The notes: generated by a model from the sequence alone, not told the origin. Counted from the stretch's first letter, positions 1-9,773 are shown. The stretch is 64,000 nt of DNA from Pseudocitrobacter faecalis (GCA_003315335.1 QNRL01000001.1:682001-746000), one strand, 5' to 3'. Numbers and translations: made by a program.

Positions 1-565
<565 letters not shown>

Positions 566-689
566 TTATCAAAAAGTTAGCAACTTAAGTATAGACAGTG
601 TGACACGGCTCGCCATTTTCAAATGAAAACGCCGGGGGGATTAGCCACCGGCGTTGTCAGTACATACACTTAAAAATTGAGTCCGTTTT

Positions 690-1673
690 TTAAACGGCCC
701 GTTTCGCTTTTTGTTTATAACGGTCGAAAATGACCGCCGCCAGCAAAATCAAACCGCGAACCACATACTGCGAGAATGGCGAAATATTCAGCAGGTTCAT
801 GGCGTTTTCCACTGTTCCCAGAATCAGGATCCCGGCCACGACGTAGGAGATTTTTCCGATACCGCCTTTTAGCGACACGCCGCCCAGCACGCAGGCTGAG
901 ATGACGATCAGCTCATAACCGATAGAGGTCATCGGCTGTCCGCTGGTCATGCGCGAGGCCAGAATAATCCCCGCGGCCGCCGACACCAGGCCTGAAAGAA
1001 TAAAGATGATAATTTTGGTGCGAACCACGGGAACACCCGCCAGACGCGCAGCCTCTTCGTTCCCACCAATCGCCAGGGTATTGCGCCCAAAAGTGGTCTT
1101 ATTCAGTAATAATCCGAAAATGATTAAACAGGCGACAGTTAGCCAGATTGGTGCTGGTAAACCGAGCCAGTTGGCATACCCAAGTTCAAAGAAACGCTCA
1201 TCTTCAATCCCTACCGCTTTACCATCAGAGATGATATAGGCAAGGCCACGCACAATCTGCATGGTGGCAAGCGTGGTGATCAGCGCGTTGATTTTCAGTC
1301 TGGCAATAACAAAACCGTTGACCAGACCGCTCAGCACGCCCAGCATCAGCCCGGCGAAGACGCCAATCCACAAACTCTCTGTCAGGTTGATCACCACCGC
1401 AGTGGTGACGCCAGCGCAGGCAATCACTGAGGCGACGGAGAGGTCAAAATCGCCGGAAGCCAGACAGAACAGCATTCCACAGGCGACCATCCCGGACATG
1501 GATATCGCCAGCCCCAGCCCCTTCATGTTGACAAAGGAGGCGAAGTTCGGCACAAAAATCGCGCAGCCGATAAACAGTACCGCGAAGACAACCAGCATGC
1601 CGTATTGATCCCAGATACGGCCAAAGCTGAGTGATGGTCGGCGTGCGCCGGAAGTCGTTACAGAAGACATCAT
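690..1673 (-). CDS. araH: L-arabinose ABC transporter, inner-membrane permease
   Basis: Membrane subunit of the high-affinity L-arabinose importer AraFGH; it forms the channel through the inner membrane. The 327-residue protein is hydrophobic throughout, with about 8-10 membrane segments, and belongs to the ribose/xylose/arabinose permease family. It is nearly identical to E. coli AraH along its full length, including the shared MMSS N-terminus. It is the last gene of araFGH, 11 bp after araG, with AAAGGAG before the start. Two adjacent ATG codons (1673 and 1670) are possible; the second has the better spacing. Confidence 0.97.
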   Translation of the reverse strand: MMSSVTTSGARRPSLSFGRIWDQYGMLVVFAVLFIGCAIFVPNFASFVNMKGLGLAISMSGMVACGMLFCLASGDFDLSVASVIACAGVTTAVVINLTESLWIGVFAGLMLGVLSGLVNGFVIARLKINALITTLATMQIVRGLAYIISDGKAVGIEDERFFELGYANWLGLPAPIWLTVACLIIFGLLLNKTTFGRNTLAIGGNEEAARLAGVPVVRTKIIIFILSGLVSAAAGIILASRMTSGQPMTSIGYELIVISACVLGGVSLKGGIGKISYVVAGILILGTVENAMNLLNISPFSQYVVRGLILLAAVIFDRYKQKAKRAV

Positions 1674-1684
1674 AAACTCCTTTC

Positions 1685-3199
1685 TCAGGCGACGGCCTGA
1701 CTCACTTTAGGCATAGCGAGGCTTAACGCCTGCTGTTCATTCGCGCTGCCATGCAGCAGTTCACCGGCAATTTCACCTTCGCGCATCACCACGATACGAT
1801 CCGCAACGCCCAGCACTTCTGGCAGGTCGCTCGAGGCGAACAGTACCGCTACGCCGGATGCCGCCAGGGCGTAAATGACGTTATAAATTTCGTGCTTCGC
1901 CCCCACATCGATGCCACGCGTGGGCTCATCAAGCAGAATGACTTTCATCTCTTCCGACAGCCAACGCCCCAGAATCGCCTTCTGCTGGTTACCGCCGGAG
2001 AGATTCATAATCAGTTGCTCAGCACCCGGCGTTTTAATATTCAAAGATTGAATATGATGATCCGCGTTGCGCGCTTCCCAACCCTTGTTGATGAGGCACC
2101 CGGCGTGAATATTGTTGCGGCGCGCGCTGATGTTGATGTTGTCGCGTACGGAGTGAACCGGAATAATCCCTTCGGCTTTGCGATCTTCCGGGCACAGCAT
2201 CATGCCTGCACGAATGGCATGGGCGGGCTTATCAATGGTGACCGCTGCGCCATCGATATAGACCTGACCGCTGGATATTTTGTTGCCGCCAAACAACCCC
2301 TTCATCAGTTCGCTGCGCCCGGCCCCAACCAGACCAAACAGGCCAACGATTTCGCCGCTGCGTACCGTGAGGGAAATGGGTGTTCGCACGCCTGGCGCCT
2401 TTACCTTTTCCAGCCGCAGGCGTTCCGCGCCGTGTTCGCGTGGCTGCCAGCCATAAATATCGCCAATATCACGCCCAACCATCGCCTGCACCAGGCTGTC
2501 GTGGTTCACTTTTTCCATATCGCTGAAGGTGCAGACATAACGCCCGTCTTTAAAAACGGTGATAGCGTCGCTCAGGGCAAAAATTTCCTCCATGCGATGA
2601 GACACATAGATGATCACGCGGCCTTCGTTGCGTAGCTCACGGATCACGCGGAACAGATTTTCGATTTCGCGTGCAGAGAGTGAGCTGGTCGGTTCATCGA
2701 AGGCGATGACTTTGGCGTTACGCGCCAGTGCTTTAGCAATTTCCACCATCTGCCACTGCCCGATTGAAAGGTACTTCAGCGGCGTATCGGGGTCGATATC
2801 GAGCCCCAGATGCTGTAATTGCAGCCCGGCTTCGTAGTTCAGCAGCGAGCGGTTCACAATGCCGCCTTTGCTGGGCAACTGACCGAGATAGATGTTTTCC
2901 GCGACGGTCATTTCCGGCACCAGATGCAGTTCCTGATAGATAATCGCCACGCCAGCATTCAGCGCGGCGGTGGTATCAGCAAAGGCGACATCCTGCCCAC
3001 GCAGCGTTAGGGTGCCCGCCGTCGGCGCATAGTTGCCGCTTAGGATCTTGAGCAGCGTAGATTTCCCGGCACCGTTTTCACCCATCAGCGCGTGTACCTG
3101 TCCGGCATAGCAGTCGAAGCTGATATCGGATAATGCTTTCACGCCCGGGAAGGTTTTGGAAATGCCGCGAAACGAGAGATAAGGGGTTGACTGTTGCAT
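1685..3199 (-). CDS. araG: L-arabinose ABC transporter, ATP-binding subunit
   Basis: Cytoplasmic ATPase that powers arabinose import through AraH. It has two tandem ABC domains, as usual for monosaccharide importers. The first has Walker [10 protein letters not shown] near residue 40, signature LSIGQWQ and Walker [11 protein letters not shown]. The second has the degenerate Walker A-like GLVGAGRSE, signature NLSGGNQQK and Walker [11 protein letters not shown]. Starting at the ATG at 3197-3199 (MQQST) gives 504 residues, the E. coli length, with AGGAG six bases upstream; an in-frame codon two residues earlier lacks this support. Second gene of araFGH. Confidence 0.97.
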   Translation of the reverse strand: MQQSTPYLSFRGISKTFPGVKALSDISFDCYAGQVHALMGENGAGKSTLLKILSGNYAPTAGTLTLRGQDVAFADTTAALNAGVAIIYQELHLVPEMTVAENIYLGQLPSKGGIVNRSLLNYEAGLQLQHLGLDIDPDTPLKYLSIGQWQMVEIAKALARNAKVIAFDEPTSSLSAREIENLFRVIRELRNEGRVIIYVSHRMEEIFALSDAITVFKDGRYVCTFSDMEKVNHDSLVQAMVGRDIGDIYGWQPREHGAERLRLEKVKAPGVRTPISLTVRSGEIVGLFGLVGAGRSELMKGLFGGNKISSGQVYIDGAAVTIDKPAHAIRAGMMLCPEDRKAEGIIPVHSVRDNINISARRNNIHAGCLINKGWEARNADHHIQSLNIKTPGAEQLIMNLSGGNQQKAILGRWLSEEMKVILLDEPTRGIDVGAKHEIYNVIYALAASGVAVLFASSDLPEVLGVADRIVVMREGEIAGELLHGSANEQQALSLAMPKVSQAVA

Positions 3200-3229
3200 A
3201 ACCACTCCTGAATTGCAGGGTCACTTCTC

Positions 3230-3253
3230 CCCCGACACGCTGGTCGGGGGGAA
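3230..3253 (-). terminator. Hairpin between araF and araG
   Basis: A short GC-rich stem (CCCCGAC paired with GTCGGGG around a CACGCTG loop) lies between the araF stop and the araG start. There is no strong T-run after it. In a binding protein-ATPase-permease operon such a stem usually stabilises the upstream binding-protein message, so differential expression of araF over araGH is inferred. Confidence 0.5.
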
Positions 3254-3264
3254 GGCGTCACGAC

Positions 3265-4245
3265 TTAGAGACCTTTTTTCGCCAACTCTTCTTTAAAGTT
3301 ATCGCGGGTAATCAGTACCACATCGGTGACTGCGGTAAATTTCGGCGGCTCAACGCCCTTTTCAACCCAGTTGTAGAGCATTTCGCTGGTTTTATAGCCG
3401 TGAATGTCCGGACTTGGCAGCAGAGAACCATAGAAGCCCGTGGCCTGCGCCTTCGACAGTTCGTTCACCGCATCCACACCGTTAATGCCGATACCGATGA
3501 CGTCTGCCGCTTTAAAGCCCTGGCCTTCCGTCGCGCGCACGCCGCCCAGAACGGTGTTATCGTTCATGCCGACAATCAGCCAGTGTTTCACGCCTGGATG
3601 CTGAACTAACATGGAGTTACCGGCATCAAACGCGCCGGGAATATCATTCGATTTGGTTGGAACCTGATAAATCTGTTTTTCCGGGAAGCCCGCGGCTTTC
3701 AGTGCCTCCAGCGAGCCGGTGGTACGGCGACGCGCGGTATCCAGCTCGTTGGCAGTGATCGCCATCACGGCGGTCTCTTTCACGTCCCAGCCCCGTTTTT
3801 GCATCTCTTTATAGAGCTCCTGCCCTTGACGCGCGCCGATTTCGCTGGCCGCCATCATCACCAGCGGAACGGTATCCATCGGCTTGCCCTTAGCGTTAAC
3901 GAACTGGTCATCGACGGTGATCACTTTCATGTCGTAACCGCGGGCCTTCGCCATAATCGCCGAGCCCAGTTTCGGATCCGGCGTGCAGATAACAAACCCT
4001 TTCGCGCCGTTAGCCGCCAGGCTATCGATGGCGTTCAGGGTTTTCTCGCCGTCGGGCACGGCAATTTTAATAACGTCAAAACCCAGATCTTTACCGGCTT
4101 TGTCAGCAAACTTCCATTCGGTCTGGAACCACGGCTCTTCCGGCTGCTTCACCAGAAAACCGAGCTTCAGGTTTTCCGCCATAGCTGATTGTGACATAAC
4201 CGCTGCCAGGCCGATGGCGGCCAGCGCTTTAGTGAATTTGTGCAT
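3265..4245 (-). CDS. araF: L-arabinose-binding periplasmic protein
   Basis: Periplasmic receptor that binds L-arabinose and delivers it to AraGH. Residues 1-23 form a Sec signal peptide ending in SAMA before ENLKLGF. The mature protein is a type I periplasmic binding fold of about 303 residues, with the family stretches VKQPEEPWFQTEW and GMNDNTVLGGVRA. The length of 326 is close to E. coli's 329. First gene of the operon; 65 bp separate it from araG, where E. coli has an RNA structure that favours high araF expression. Here a GC-rich hairpin (CCCCGACACGC...GGTCGGGGGG) sits in that gap, consistent with the same role. Confidence 0.97.
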   Translation of the reverse strand: MHKFTKALAAIGLAAVMSQSAMAENLKLGFLVKQPEEPWFQTEWKFADKAGKDLGFDVIKIAVPDGEKTLNAIDSLAANGAKGFVICTPDPKLGSAIMAKARGYDMKVITVDDQFVNAKGKPMDTVPLVMMAASEIGARQGQELYKEMQKRGWDVKETAVMAITANELDTARRRTTGSLEALKAAGFPEKQIYQVPTKSNDIPGAFDAGNSMLVQHPGVKHWLIVGMNDNTVLGGVRATEGQGFKAADVIGIGINGVDAVNELSKAQATGFYGSLLPSPDIHGYKTSEMLYNWVEKGVEPPKFTAVTDVVLITRDNFKEELAKKGL

Positions 4246-4420
4246 GGTATACTCCAGCCTTAGTGCTTTTATTTGTAGGGAAATAATCGGTTTAAAATTT
4301 TAATTAGGACATAAAACAACGTATTAGCCGTTTCGTTAACGGCATTACGGTTGTTAGCACATTAATAGCGGGAAAATATTTATCCATAAGAGAGCCGCAT
4401 CACACCGCAGAATTACAGTA
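4246..4420 (-). promoter_or_regulatory. araFGH control region, putative CRP and AraC sites
   Basis: E. coli araFGH is activated by AraC with arabinose and by CRP-cAMP. On the minus strand here, TGTGATGCGGCTCT (about 4391-4405) has a perfect left CRP half-site and a poor right half. The + strand carries TATCCATAAG at 4381-4390, identical to the end of the araBAD I1 AraC site, and TAGC motifs at 4325, 4355 and 4366. The inverted orientation relative to araF fits what is reported for E. coli araFGH. Spacing does not match the consensus exactly, so the site calls are tentative. Confidence 0.4.
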
Positions 4421-4536
4421 GTTGCATGCATGGATTTAGCAGAAAATGACATACAGAAAGGGGGAATTGTCTGACAATTCGCCCCGGTAATAGCATGATA
4501 ATCTATATTGTTAGCTAACTCATCCTTGTTCAGGGG

Positions 4537-5094
4537 TTACCACGAATAGTAAATGTGGTCTGCATGTTCGCGTACTGGCGCTTCGTCACCTAATAAGCGC
4601 GCCGCCACAGTAAAGGCAAAATCAAATACATGACCAAAACCTTTACCGCTGATAAGATTCCCCTCTTCCACGACCGGGGCGTCGATATACACGCCATCAG
4701 TAATATCCTGCCATAAGTCGCCGGAACAGACATAGCGGCGCCCTTTAAGCAAACCATTACCTGCCAGCACGCGAGCAGCAGCTGAACAAATCGGGCAGAG
4801 ATATTTCCCCGCCTCATCATGCGCGGCGACAAATTTCACGACATCTTTATTCGCAGCCAGATTGACACTGCCCTGCGGCCCACCCGGCAGAACCACGGCG
4901 TCGTAGATTTTATCCCTACGTTCTGCAAGTGTCGCATCTGCTACCATCGGAATATCGTGGTAGCTCACCACCGCACGAGATTCAGCGCAGGACACCAGTT
5001 CAACGTGAATATGTAAACGACGCAGAATATCAATTGTGACAATCGCTTCACCTTCTTCGAATCCGGGTGCTAACAGCACGGCAACCTGTTTCAT
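4537..5094 (-). CDS. DJ-1/PfpI family protein
   Basis: A 185-residue cytoplasmic protein of the DJ-1/ThiJ/PfpI superfamily, whose members include glyoxalases/deglycases, chaperones and amidases; the reaction here is not known. It shows the family N-terminus VLLAPGFEEGEA with the conserved Glu, VVLPGGPQGS in the middle, and the nucleophile elbow CPICSAAARVLA near residue 100 with the expected reactive Cys. The ATG at 5092-5094 has AGGAG upstream, whereas the longer reading frame would add 22 unlike residues. It is transcribed toward araF but separated by about 290 bp, so it is probably its own unit. E. coli K-12 has no gene at this position. Confidence 0.85.
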   Translation of the reverse strand: MKQVAVLLAPGFEEGEAIVTIDILRRLHIHVELVSCAESRAVVSYHDIPMVADATLAERRDKIYDAVVLPGGPQGSVNLAANKDVVKFVAAHDEAGKYLCPICSAAARVLAGNGLLKGRRYVCSGDLWQDITDGVYIDAPVVEEGNLISGKGFGHVFDFAFTVAARLLGDEAPVREHADHIYYSW

Positions 5095-5689
5095 GATAAC
5101 TCCTGTTTTATCGTAAGCGGGGATTTGCCAAATAATTGCGCGTGAACCGATCGACCTCATATTGGCAAAAATGATCTAAAACAATTTCATGGTTATTGAA
5201 GTGATTGTTTACCCAAAAACCAAACAAAAATAAACCACTGTTTCATTTTATTATGTGAAGAGTACGTAATGCCTGACAAACAGTGAAGTGGTTTTTTGCG
5301 ATCCCGCCAAAAAATGTTAATGCGATCACAAACAAAACTGACAGGTAATATATTCACTATATAAATCATACAACTGTAATAATTCATTACGGTCACGCGC
5401 GTAGAGATAATCCTTTTCTGGAATATAGTTGTAACAAAAAGTAAATGAACAAACTTAAGAGTTTTCTTAGGCTGGAGTGCGCGGTATTATTTTTCGAGCC
5501 GAGTCAGGAATCGTACATCGGTCACATTCAGAGGTCGTTGAATATTACATTCTGTTATTGTTCTCTGACGCGTAAATAGCGTGATTTAAACGTAAATTAA
5601 TTCAGGCTGCTTCATTGTAGCGTATCAATTTAAAGTAAAAATCCGCCTGTTAACGTGAGTTGTCCCTTCCAGGAAATAAGGATATTGGT
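5095..5689. other. Intergenic region before ftnB, AT-rich with one long stem
   Basis: About 595 bp without a convincing gene, between divergent promoters of the PfpI-like gene and ftnB. At 5232-5297 an imperfect inverted repeat (AAACCAC and TGTTT, then AAACA and GTGGTTT) ends in a run of six T on the + strand, so it could act as a terminator or structured leader. A GATCACA half-site near 5322-5330 resembles half of a CRP site. Nothing else could be assigned. Confidence 0.4.
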
Positions 5690-6193
5690 ATGGCAGTCCC
5701 AGGAATGGTTCAAAAACTGAATACTCAAATGAACCTTGAGTTTTACGCATCTAATCTCTATCTCCGTCTGAGCGAGTGGTGTTCTGAACAACGCCTCAAC
5801 GGCACCGCGACTTTCCTTCGCGCGCAGGCGCAAACCAGCGTCACCCAAATGATGCGGGTATTTGATTACATGAAGAAATCTGGCGGCTATCCGGTTGTGA
5901 AAGCCATCGAGCCACACGAAGAACAGTGTGCATCACTCGAAGAGCTCTTCCTGAAGACCATTGAAGAGTACAACCAGCGCAGCACTACGCTTTCTGAGTT
6001 GGCCGAGCAGGCAAAGGTTCTGCGCGACGACAGCACGCTGAACTTCCTGACCAATCTTGAAGAAGAGCAACAGCAGGATGGCGTTTTATTGCAGGCCATT
6101 CTTGAGGAAGTACGCAACGCCAATAAAGCGGGGCTGTGTATGCAACAAACCGATCAGCATCTGCTGAACGTGGTGAATCACCAGGTGCATTAA
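5690..6193 (+). CDS. ftnB: Ferritin-like protein FtnB
   Basis: Cytoplasmic ferritin homologue of 167 residues, the E. coli FtnB length; in Salmonella this protein helps repair oxidised iron-sulfur clusters. A four-helix ferritin domain covers nearly the whole protein. Where FtnA has the ferroxidase EExxxH in helix B, this protein reads AQTSVTQMM, so the canonical diiron ligands are missing, as known for FtnB. The ATG at 5690 ([10 protein letters not shown]) aligns with E. coli; an upstream TTG would add ten unlike residues. Confidence 0.94.
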   Translation: MAVPGMVQKLNTQMNLEFYASNLYLRLSEWCSEQRLNGTATFLRAQAQTSVTQMMRVFDYMKKSGGYPVVKAIEPHEEQCASLEELFLKTIEEYNQRSTTLSELAEQAKVLRDDSTLNFLTNLEEEQQQDGVLLQAILEEVRNANKAGLCMQQTDQHLLNVVNHQVH

Positions 6194-6208
6194 TCCCTTC
6201 CCAAGCGA

Positions 6209-6235
6209 CAACCGGCAGCATAAACCTGCCGGTTG
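6209..6235. terminator. Bidirectional hairpin between ftnB and yecJ
   Basis: CAACCGGCAG and CTGCCGGTTG form a 10 bp stem around a short loop between the convergent stops of ftnB and yecJ. The T-run is poor, so termination strength is uncertain. Confidence 0.6.
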
Positions 6236-6250
6236 CATAACCCGTATCAA

Positions 6251-6499
6251 TCAGTGTGCTTCACCCTGCGGAGTAAACTTCAGCTCAATCAGGGCAATAG
6301 CTTTTTGGATCGCGCGCAGCGTGACCGGATCAGCGGATGGGTGCCCAGCAAAATCAATAGATTTCAGTTGAGTGGACATTTTCTCACGCACTTCGACGGG
6401 GGCGATGACATCGATGACATCAAGAATTTGCTTAATAACCAACTGGCAGGCTACCACGTCGGATACCAGTTCTTCATCAGCAGTCAGGTTCTGGGACAT
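6251..6499 (-). CDS. yecJ: DUF2766 family small protein YecJ
   Basis: An 82-residue acidic cytoplasmic protein matching E. coli YecJ in length and position beside ftnB. No catalytic motif is visible; it is predicted mainly alpha-helical. AAGGAG lies seven bases before the ATG. Its function is not known. It lies downstream of azuC on the same strand but is separated from it by the azuC terminator. Confidence 0.9.
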   Translation of the reverse strand: MSQNLTADEELVSDVVACQLVIKQILDVIDVIAPVEVREKMSTQLKSIDFAGHPSADPVTLRAIQKAIALIELKFTPQGEAH

Positions 6500-6568
6500 A
6501 TACGCTCCTTAACATTTAGGGGTACTATGGTACCCGAAAGGAACGAAGCGCGCTCCTTGCAGACATAA

Positions 6569-6594
6569 AAAAACCTGCCGTGGCAGGTTTTTTA
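6569..6594 (-). terminator. Rho-independent terminator of azuCR
   Basis: On the minus strand AAACCTGCC and GGCAGGTTT form a stem followed by a run of T. It lies directly after the azuC stop codon. Confidence 0.85.
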
Positions 6595-6684
6595 TCAGAA
6601 CATAGCGCCTGGCGGTACGTCTTTGAAAGTTTTGCAATAGTTCTCGAACATGCTTTTGAGGATTTTGCGCATGCGTTGTTTCAT
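6595..6684 (-). CDS. azuC: Small membrane-associated protein AzuC
   Basis: A 29-residue protein starting MKQRMRKILKSMFENY and ending PPGAMF; it matches E. coli AzuC (28 residues). In E. coli AzuC is an amphipathic membrane-associated peptide reported to interact with the glycerol-3-phosphate dehydrogenase GlpD, and its RNA also acts by base pairing (AzuR). The basic N-terminal half followed by FKDVPPG is conserved here. The frame runs from the ATG at 6682-6684 to the TGA at 6595-6597, immediately before the terminator. It is too short for ordinary gene callers. Confidence 0.9.
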   Translation of the reverse strand: MKQRMRKILKSMFENYCKTFKDVPPGAMF

Positions 6685-6734
6685 TGTGATGCTCCGATTT
6701 TGTTACGCAGGTGTTATTGTCTTTTGACACATAG

Positions 6735-6750
6735 TATGACATTCATCACA
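6735..6750 (-). promoter_or_regulatory. CRP site in the azuCR promoter
   Basis: On the minus strand TGTGATGAATGTCATA matches nine of ten CRP core positions. It lies between the inferred -35 (6753-6758) and -10 (6731-6736), so bound CRP would block RNA polymerase. This agrees with the reported CRP repression of E. coli azuC. Confidence 0.7.
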
Positions 6751-6892
6751 AAAATCAACCAAAACGAGACATGCGTCACGTTTAATTTTTCAGCAAACCG
6801 CGATTAAGATCTATTATCTGAAACAAATCCGTTACTTAGCTAAAAACTTATATTAGAAAAATTGCAGATTATTTTGATAGGGTAAAACAAAA

Positions 6893-8317
6893 ATGAGTGA
6901 GCCTCTCCAGGCACAAAACAAGCGCGGACTGTCGCCTGCTGCTCTGTTGGTTGCCGGGGCGTTTTTTATGGAGTTCCTTGATGGCACCGTGATCGCCACC
7001 GCCCTGCCCGACATGGCCAAAAGTTTTGGTGAAGACGCCGTCGATCTTAACATTGGTATCAGCGCCTATCTGATCACGCTGGCCGTTCTCATCCCCGCCA
7101 GCGGCTGGATTGCCGACCGATTCGGCGCACGGAAAATATTCACCCTGGCGCTGGCCATTTTTACCCTGGCATCCGTATTTTGCGGCCTGGCAACCACCGT
7201 CGATAGTTTTGTCGCCATGCGCATCCTTCAGGGAATGGGCGGCGCGCTAATGGTACCCGTTGGACGTCTGGCGGTTCTGCGTACTACACCAAAACATCTG
7301 CTCATCACGGCTATCGCCACGCTCACCTGGCCCGCGCTCATCGCCCCCATTATCGGGCCGCCGCTGGGTGGGTTTATCACCAGCGTCGCGGACTGGCGGT
7401 GGATCTTCTTTATTAACGTTCCATTGGGCATTATCGCCATTTTGCTGTCGCTACGTATCATTCCCGACATCCGCGATGACGAACGCCGCCCCTTTGACCT
7501 GCCTGGTTTTCTCGCTACCTCGGTGGCGATGGTATGCCTGGTGTGCGCCATGGAAGCGCTGGGCGGTCAACGCATACACAATTGGGTGGTGTTGACACTC
7601 TTTGCTATTGGCGGATTGGCATTTTATTACTCGCTGTACCATTTCCGGCGAGCCAAATGGCCGATGATCCGTCTGGATGCGCTGAACGTACCGACTTTCC
7701 GGGTCACGATGTACGGAGGATCGCTATTCCGGGCTTCAATCAGTGCGGTGCCTTTCCTGCTGCCGCTGCTTTTTCAGGTCGGTTTTGGGATGGATCCGTT
7801 CCATTCAGGCCTGCTGGTACTGGCGGTATTTGTCGGCAATCTGACCATCAAGCCCGCCACGACACCGCTGATTCGCTGGCTGGGGTTCCGCCGCCTGTTA
7901 CTGATTAATGGCGCTTTGAACGTGGTGGCTCTGGTCGCCTGCGCCTTCTTAACGCCACAAACTCCCGAGTGGGCCATATTACTGGTGCTCTATTTAGGCG
8001 GCGTATTCCGCTCCATCCAGTTCACCGGCGTGAGCACGCTGGCTTTTGCCGACGTGCCAGGCTCGCAGATGAGTTATGCCAATACGCTGTTCAGCACCGC
8101 CAGTCAGTTAGCCATTGGACTTGGGATCACCCTTGGGGCAATCGGTATTCGTCTGGGGGAGAAAGTGAGTGAAGTGCTGGCACTCGGCGCCATGCCGGGA
8201 ATAAGCTTCAGACTGGCGTTTGTGTTTATCGCTCTGATCTGTCTGGTTGGGATGATGGACACGCTACGGCTGACTCAAGATGCTGGTGTGTCGGTATCTC
8301 AAAAGGTGAAAGCATAG
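6893..8317 (+). CDS. MFS drug-resistance-type exporter, DHA2-like
   Basis: A 474-residue integral membrane protein of the major facilitator superfamily. The motif LDGTVIATALPDM in segment 1 is typical of the 14-segment DHA2 drug:proton antiporters, and GWIADRFGARKIF is the loop 2-3 MFS signature. An Arg-rich loop (DIRDDERRP) divides the protein near its middle. The substrate cannot be read from sequence; MdtD-like exporters are the nearest recognised relatives. E. coli K-12 lacks a gene here, and it seems to be a single-gene unit ending in a strong terminator. Confidence 0.85.
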   Translation: MSEPLQAQNKRGLSPAALLVAGAFFMEFLDGTVIATALPDMAKSFGEDAVDLNIGISAYLITLAVLIPASGWIADRFGARKIFTLALAIFTLASVFCGLATTVDSFVAMRILQGMGGALMVPVGRLAVLRTTPKHLLITAIATLTWPALIAPIIGPPLGGFITSVADWRWIFFINVPLGIIAILLSLRIIPDIRDDERRPFDLPGFLATSVAMVCLVCAMEALGGQRIHNWVVLTLFAIGGLAFYYSLYHFRRAKWPMIRLDALNVPTFRVTMYGGSLFRASISAVPFLLPLLFQVGFGMDPFHSGLLVLAVFVGNLTIKPATTPLIRWLGFRRLLLINGALNVVALVACAFLTPQTPEWAILLVLYLGGVFRSIQFTGVSTLAFADVPGSQMSYANTLFSTASQLAIGLGITLGAIGIRLGEKVSEVLALGAMPGISFRLAFVFIALICLVGMMDTLRLTQDAGVSVSQKVKA

Positions 8318-8324
8318 AAACAAT

Positions 8325-8346
8325 AATCCCCACACCGGTGGGGATT
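8325..8346 (+). terminator. Terminator of the MFS gene
   Basis: AATCCCCAC and GTGGGGATT form a 9 bp stem eight bases after the MFS stop. The near-identical stem recurs at 8499-8520 on the far side of a REP pair. Confidence 0.7.
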
Positions 8347-8374
8347 CAGATTGCTGACGGAGTGCACTTTGTTC

Positions 8375-8475
<101 letters not shown>

Positions 8476-8498
8476 ATTTCGCGTTTGCCATCAGTCTC

Positions 8499-8520
8499 AA
8501 TCCCCACTTACGTGGGGATT
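8499..8520. terminator. Second copy of the same terminator stem
   Basis: AATCCCCAC and GTGGGGATT again form the stem, with loop TTAC in place of ACCG, followed by TTTCATTT on the + strand. It lies just beyond the stop of the convergent RpiB-like gene and could serve it as well. Confidence 0.65.
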
Positions 8521-8536
8521 TTCATTTCATACAGAA

Positions 8537-9175
8537 TTACCCGAGGATCTCACGCACAAACGCTTCGATCTCTTTATTCTGGCAATTTTCAAAGAAACAC
8601 TGCTGGAAACGCTGGCCAGAAACGGCGGTTTTCACCAGCTCCGGGTCAATCGCACGCAGCGTATCAAGATAGTTTTCCTTCACCACAGCCGCTTTCACCT
8701 GGTTCAGAATGCCCGCGTTACGAACCTGCGGTTCTTTACGCTCTGGCGGATAACCTTCCCCGTTACGACCGGTAAAGGCTTTTTCAAAAATAAAGCGCAC
8801 GTTCAGCTCCGCGCCCCAGCCGAAGCCTTTCGCGAAGGGCAGCGACAGTGCGTTACCGTTGTTGATCTGCGCGAACAGGAAGGCATCAGCCGGATCGATG
8901 CAGTAACCACATACCACACCCGGGTGGATGTTCAGGGACATCAGCGCCCCCTGGCCGGTACCGCATCCAGTTACGACGAAATCAACCGCTTTGGAATTCA
9001 GCAGGATGCTGGCCATGATACCCAAGTGAATATAGGTCAGATGATGGTCATTTTCATCGCTCATACCCACGTTGAAAACCGGGAAGCCTTTTTCATCGGC
9101 AACCGCTTTTAACTCATTATGAATGATGGCGTTTTTGCTGGCCTGGCTGTTTTCCATCATCAGTGCAATTTTCAT
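8537..9175 (-). CDS. RpiB/LacA/LacB family sugar-phosphate isomerase-like protein
   Basis: A 212-residue cytoplasmic protein of the ribose-5-phosphate isomerase B/galactose-6-phosphate isomerase family. The family stretch VVTGCGTGQGALM has the expected active-site Cys at residue 71, and the dinucleotide-like core ends at NALSLPFAKG. At the place of the E. coli RpiB base His99 (QHNDTN) this protein reads AQINNGN, so that His is absent. About 60 extra residues follow the core. Substrate is therefore unclear. The ATG at 9173-9175 has GAGAGG upstream. It is convergent with the MFS gene; no sugar operon adjoins it. Confidence 0.8.
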   Translation of the reverse strand: MKIALMMENSQASKNAIIHNELKAVADEKGFPVFNVGMSDENDHHLTYIHLGIMASILLNSKAVDFVVTGCGTGQGALMSLNIHPGVVCGYCIDPADAFLFAQINNGNALSLPFAKGFGWGAELNVRFIFEKAFTGRNGEGYPPERKEPQVRNAGILNQVKAAVVKENYLDTLRAIDPELVKTAVSGQRFQQCFFENCQNKEIEAFVREILG

Positions 9176-9428
9176 TCTTTCCTCTCCTGAATGCAGCGCG
9201 GGCGTCTCCCGCAAGGGTTCGATAACAATGTATCAACCTTACAACCTCACAAACATACTTTCAAATTTTATGAAAAATGGTTTTAAAAATCACAGCAAGG
9301 CTCACATTTTTGCTTTATCAGACGCCCATCGTCGCCATAAGAAAGCACGGTTATCGTCTTTAATCGGAAGATTGCCCACACCGGCATGTGACAGGATAGA
9401 GCAATGATAGATTGCCCCGGGTAACACC

Positions 9429-9767
9429 ATGAAAACATTCTTAACGATTAGCGCTATCGCGCTTGTGCTATCTGCCTGTAGCGTCCACCGAGAGGCCGCC
9501 GTGAGCGAAATGGATGCGACCAGCGGCGTCGTGCGTCTGACTTATGGCCAGGCAATGTTGCAGAACGCAAAGACCGATGACTATGTCGCGAACGGGACGG
9601 CGACAAAAGCTTGCCAGCAAATGGGATACGCCTCTGCCTTTGCTTACGGACAGCCAATTACCACCTGTGTTAGCAGCAGCGGGCCATTATGTATTAACGA
9701 AAGCGTGACGCTGCAGTATCAATGCAGAGGGATCGCTGTTACACCAGTTGCACCCGCATGGAATTAA
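9429..9767 (+). CDS. yecR: Lipoprotein YecR
   Basis: A 112-residue predicted lipoprotein. Residues 1-17 form a signal peptide ending in the lipobox LSAC with the lipidated Cys at 17. The rest carries four further Cys residues that may form disulfides in the periplasm. In E. coli yecR is part of the FlhDC-dependent motility regulon; no clear FlhDC or sigma-28 site could be read upstream here. Role unknown. Confidence 0.9.
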   Translation: MKTFLTISAIALVLSACSVHREAAVSEMDATSGVVRLTYGQAMLQNAKTDDYVANGTATKACQQMGYASAFAYGQPITTCVSSSGPLCINESVTLQYQCRGIAVTPVAPAWN

Positions 9768-9773
9768 ATTCTA

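Larger units (their letters stand above)
6569..6724 (-). ncRNA. azuR: AzuCR dual-function transcript
   Basis: The predicted transcript runs from about 6724 to the terminator at 6569, about 155 nt, close to the length reported for E. coli AzuCR/IsrB. The start follows from a minus-strand TACTAT (6731-6736) with TTGATT (6753-6758) 16 bases upstream. In E. coli the RNA pairs with other messages (cadA and galE are reported) as well as encoding AzuC. Target pairing has not been examined here. Confidence 0.7.

Noticed and set aside
1751-2635. 294-codon open frame on the + strand opposite araG
   Set aside because: It is wholly antisense to araG, has no ribosome site and its residues (many Asn, His, Phe runs) reflect mirrored codons.
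5193-5396. 67-codon frame in the ftnB upstream gap
   Set aside because: No ribosome site, no recognisable family and AT-driven codon content.
9300-9400. Sigma-28 promoter for yecR
   Set aside because: TTATCGTC near 9352 resembles an inverted -10, but orientation and -35 spacing do not fit.
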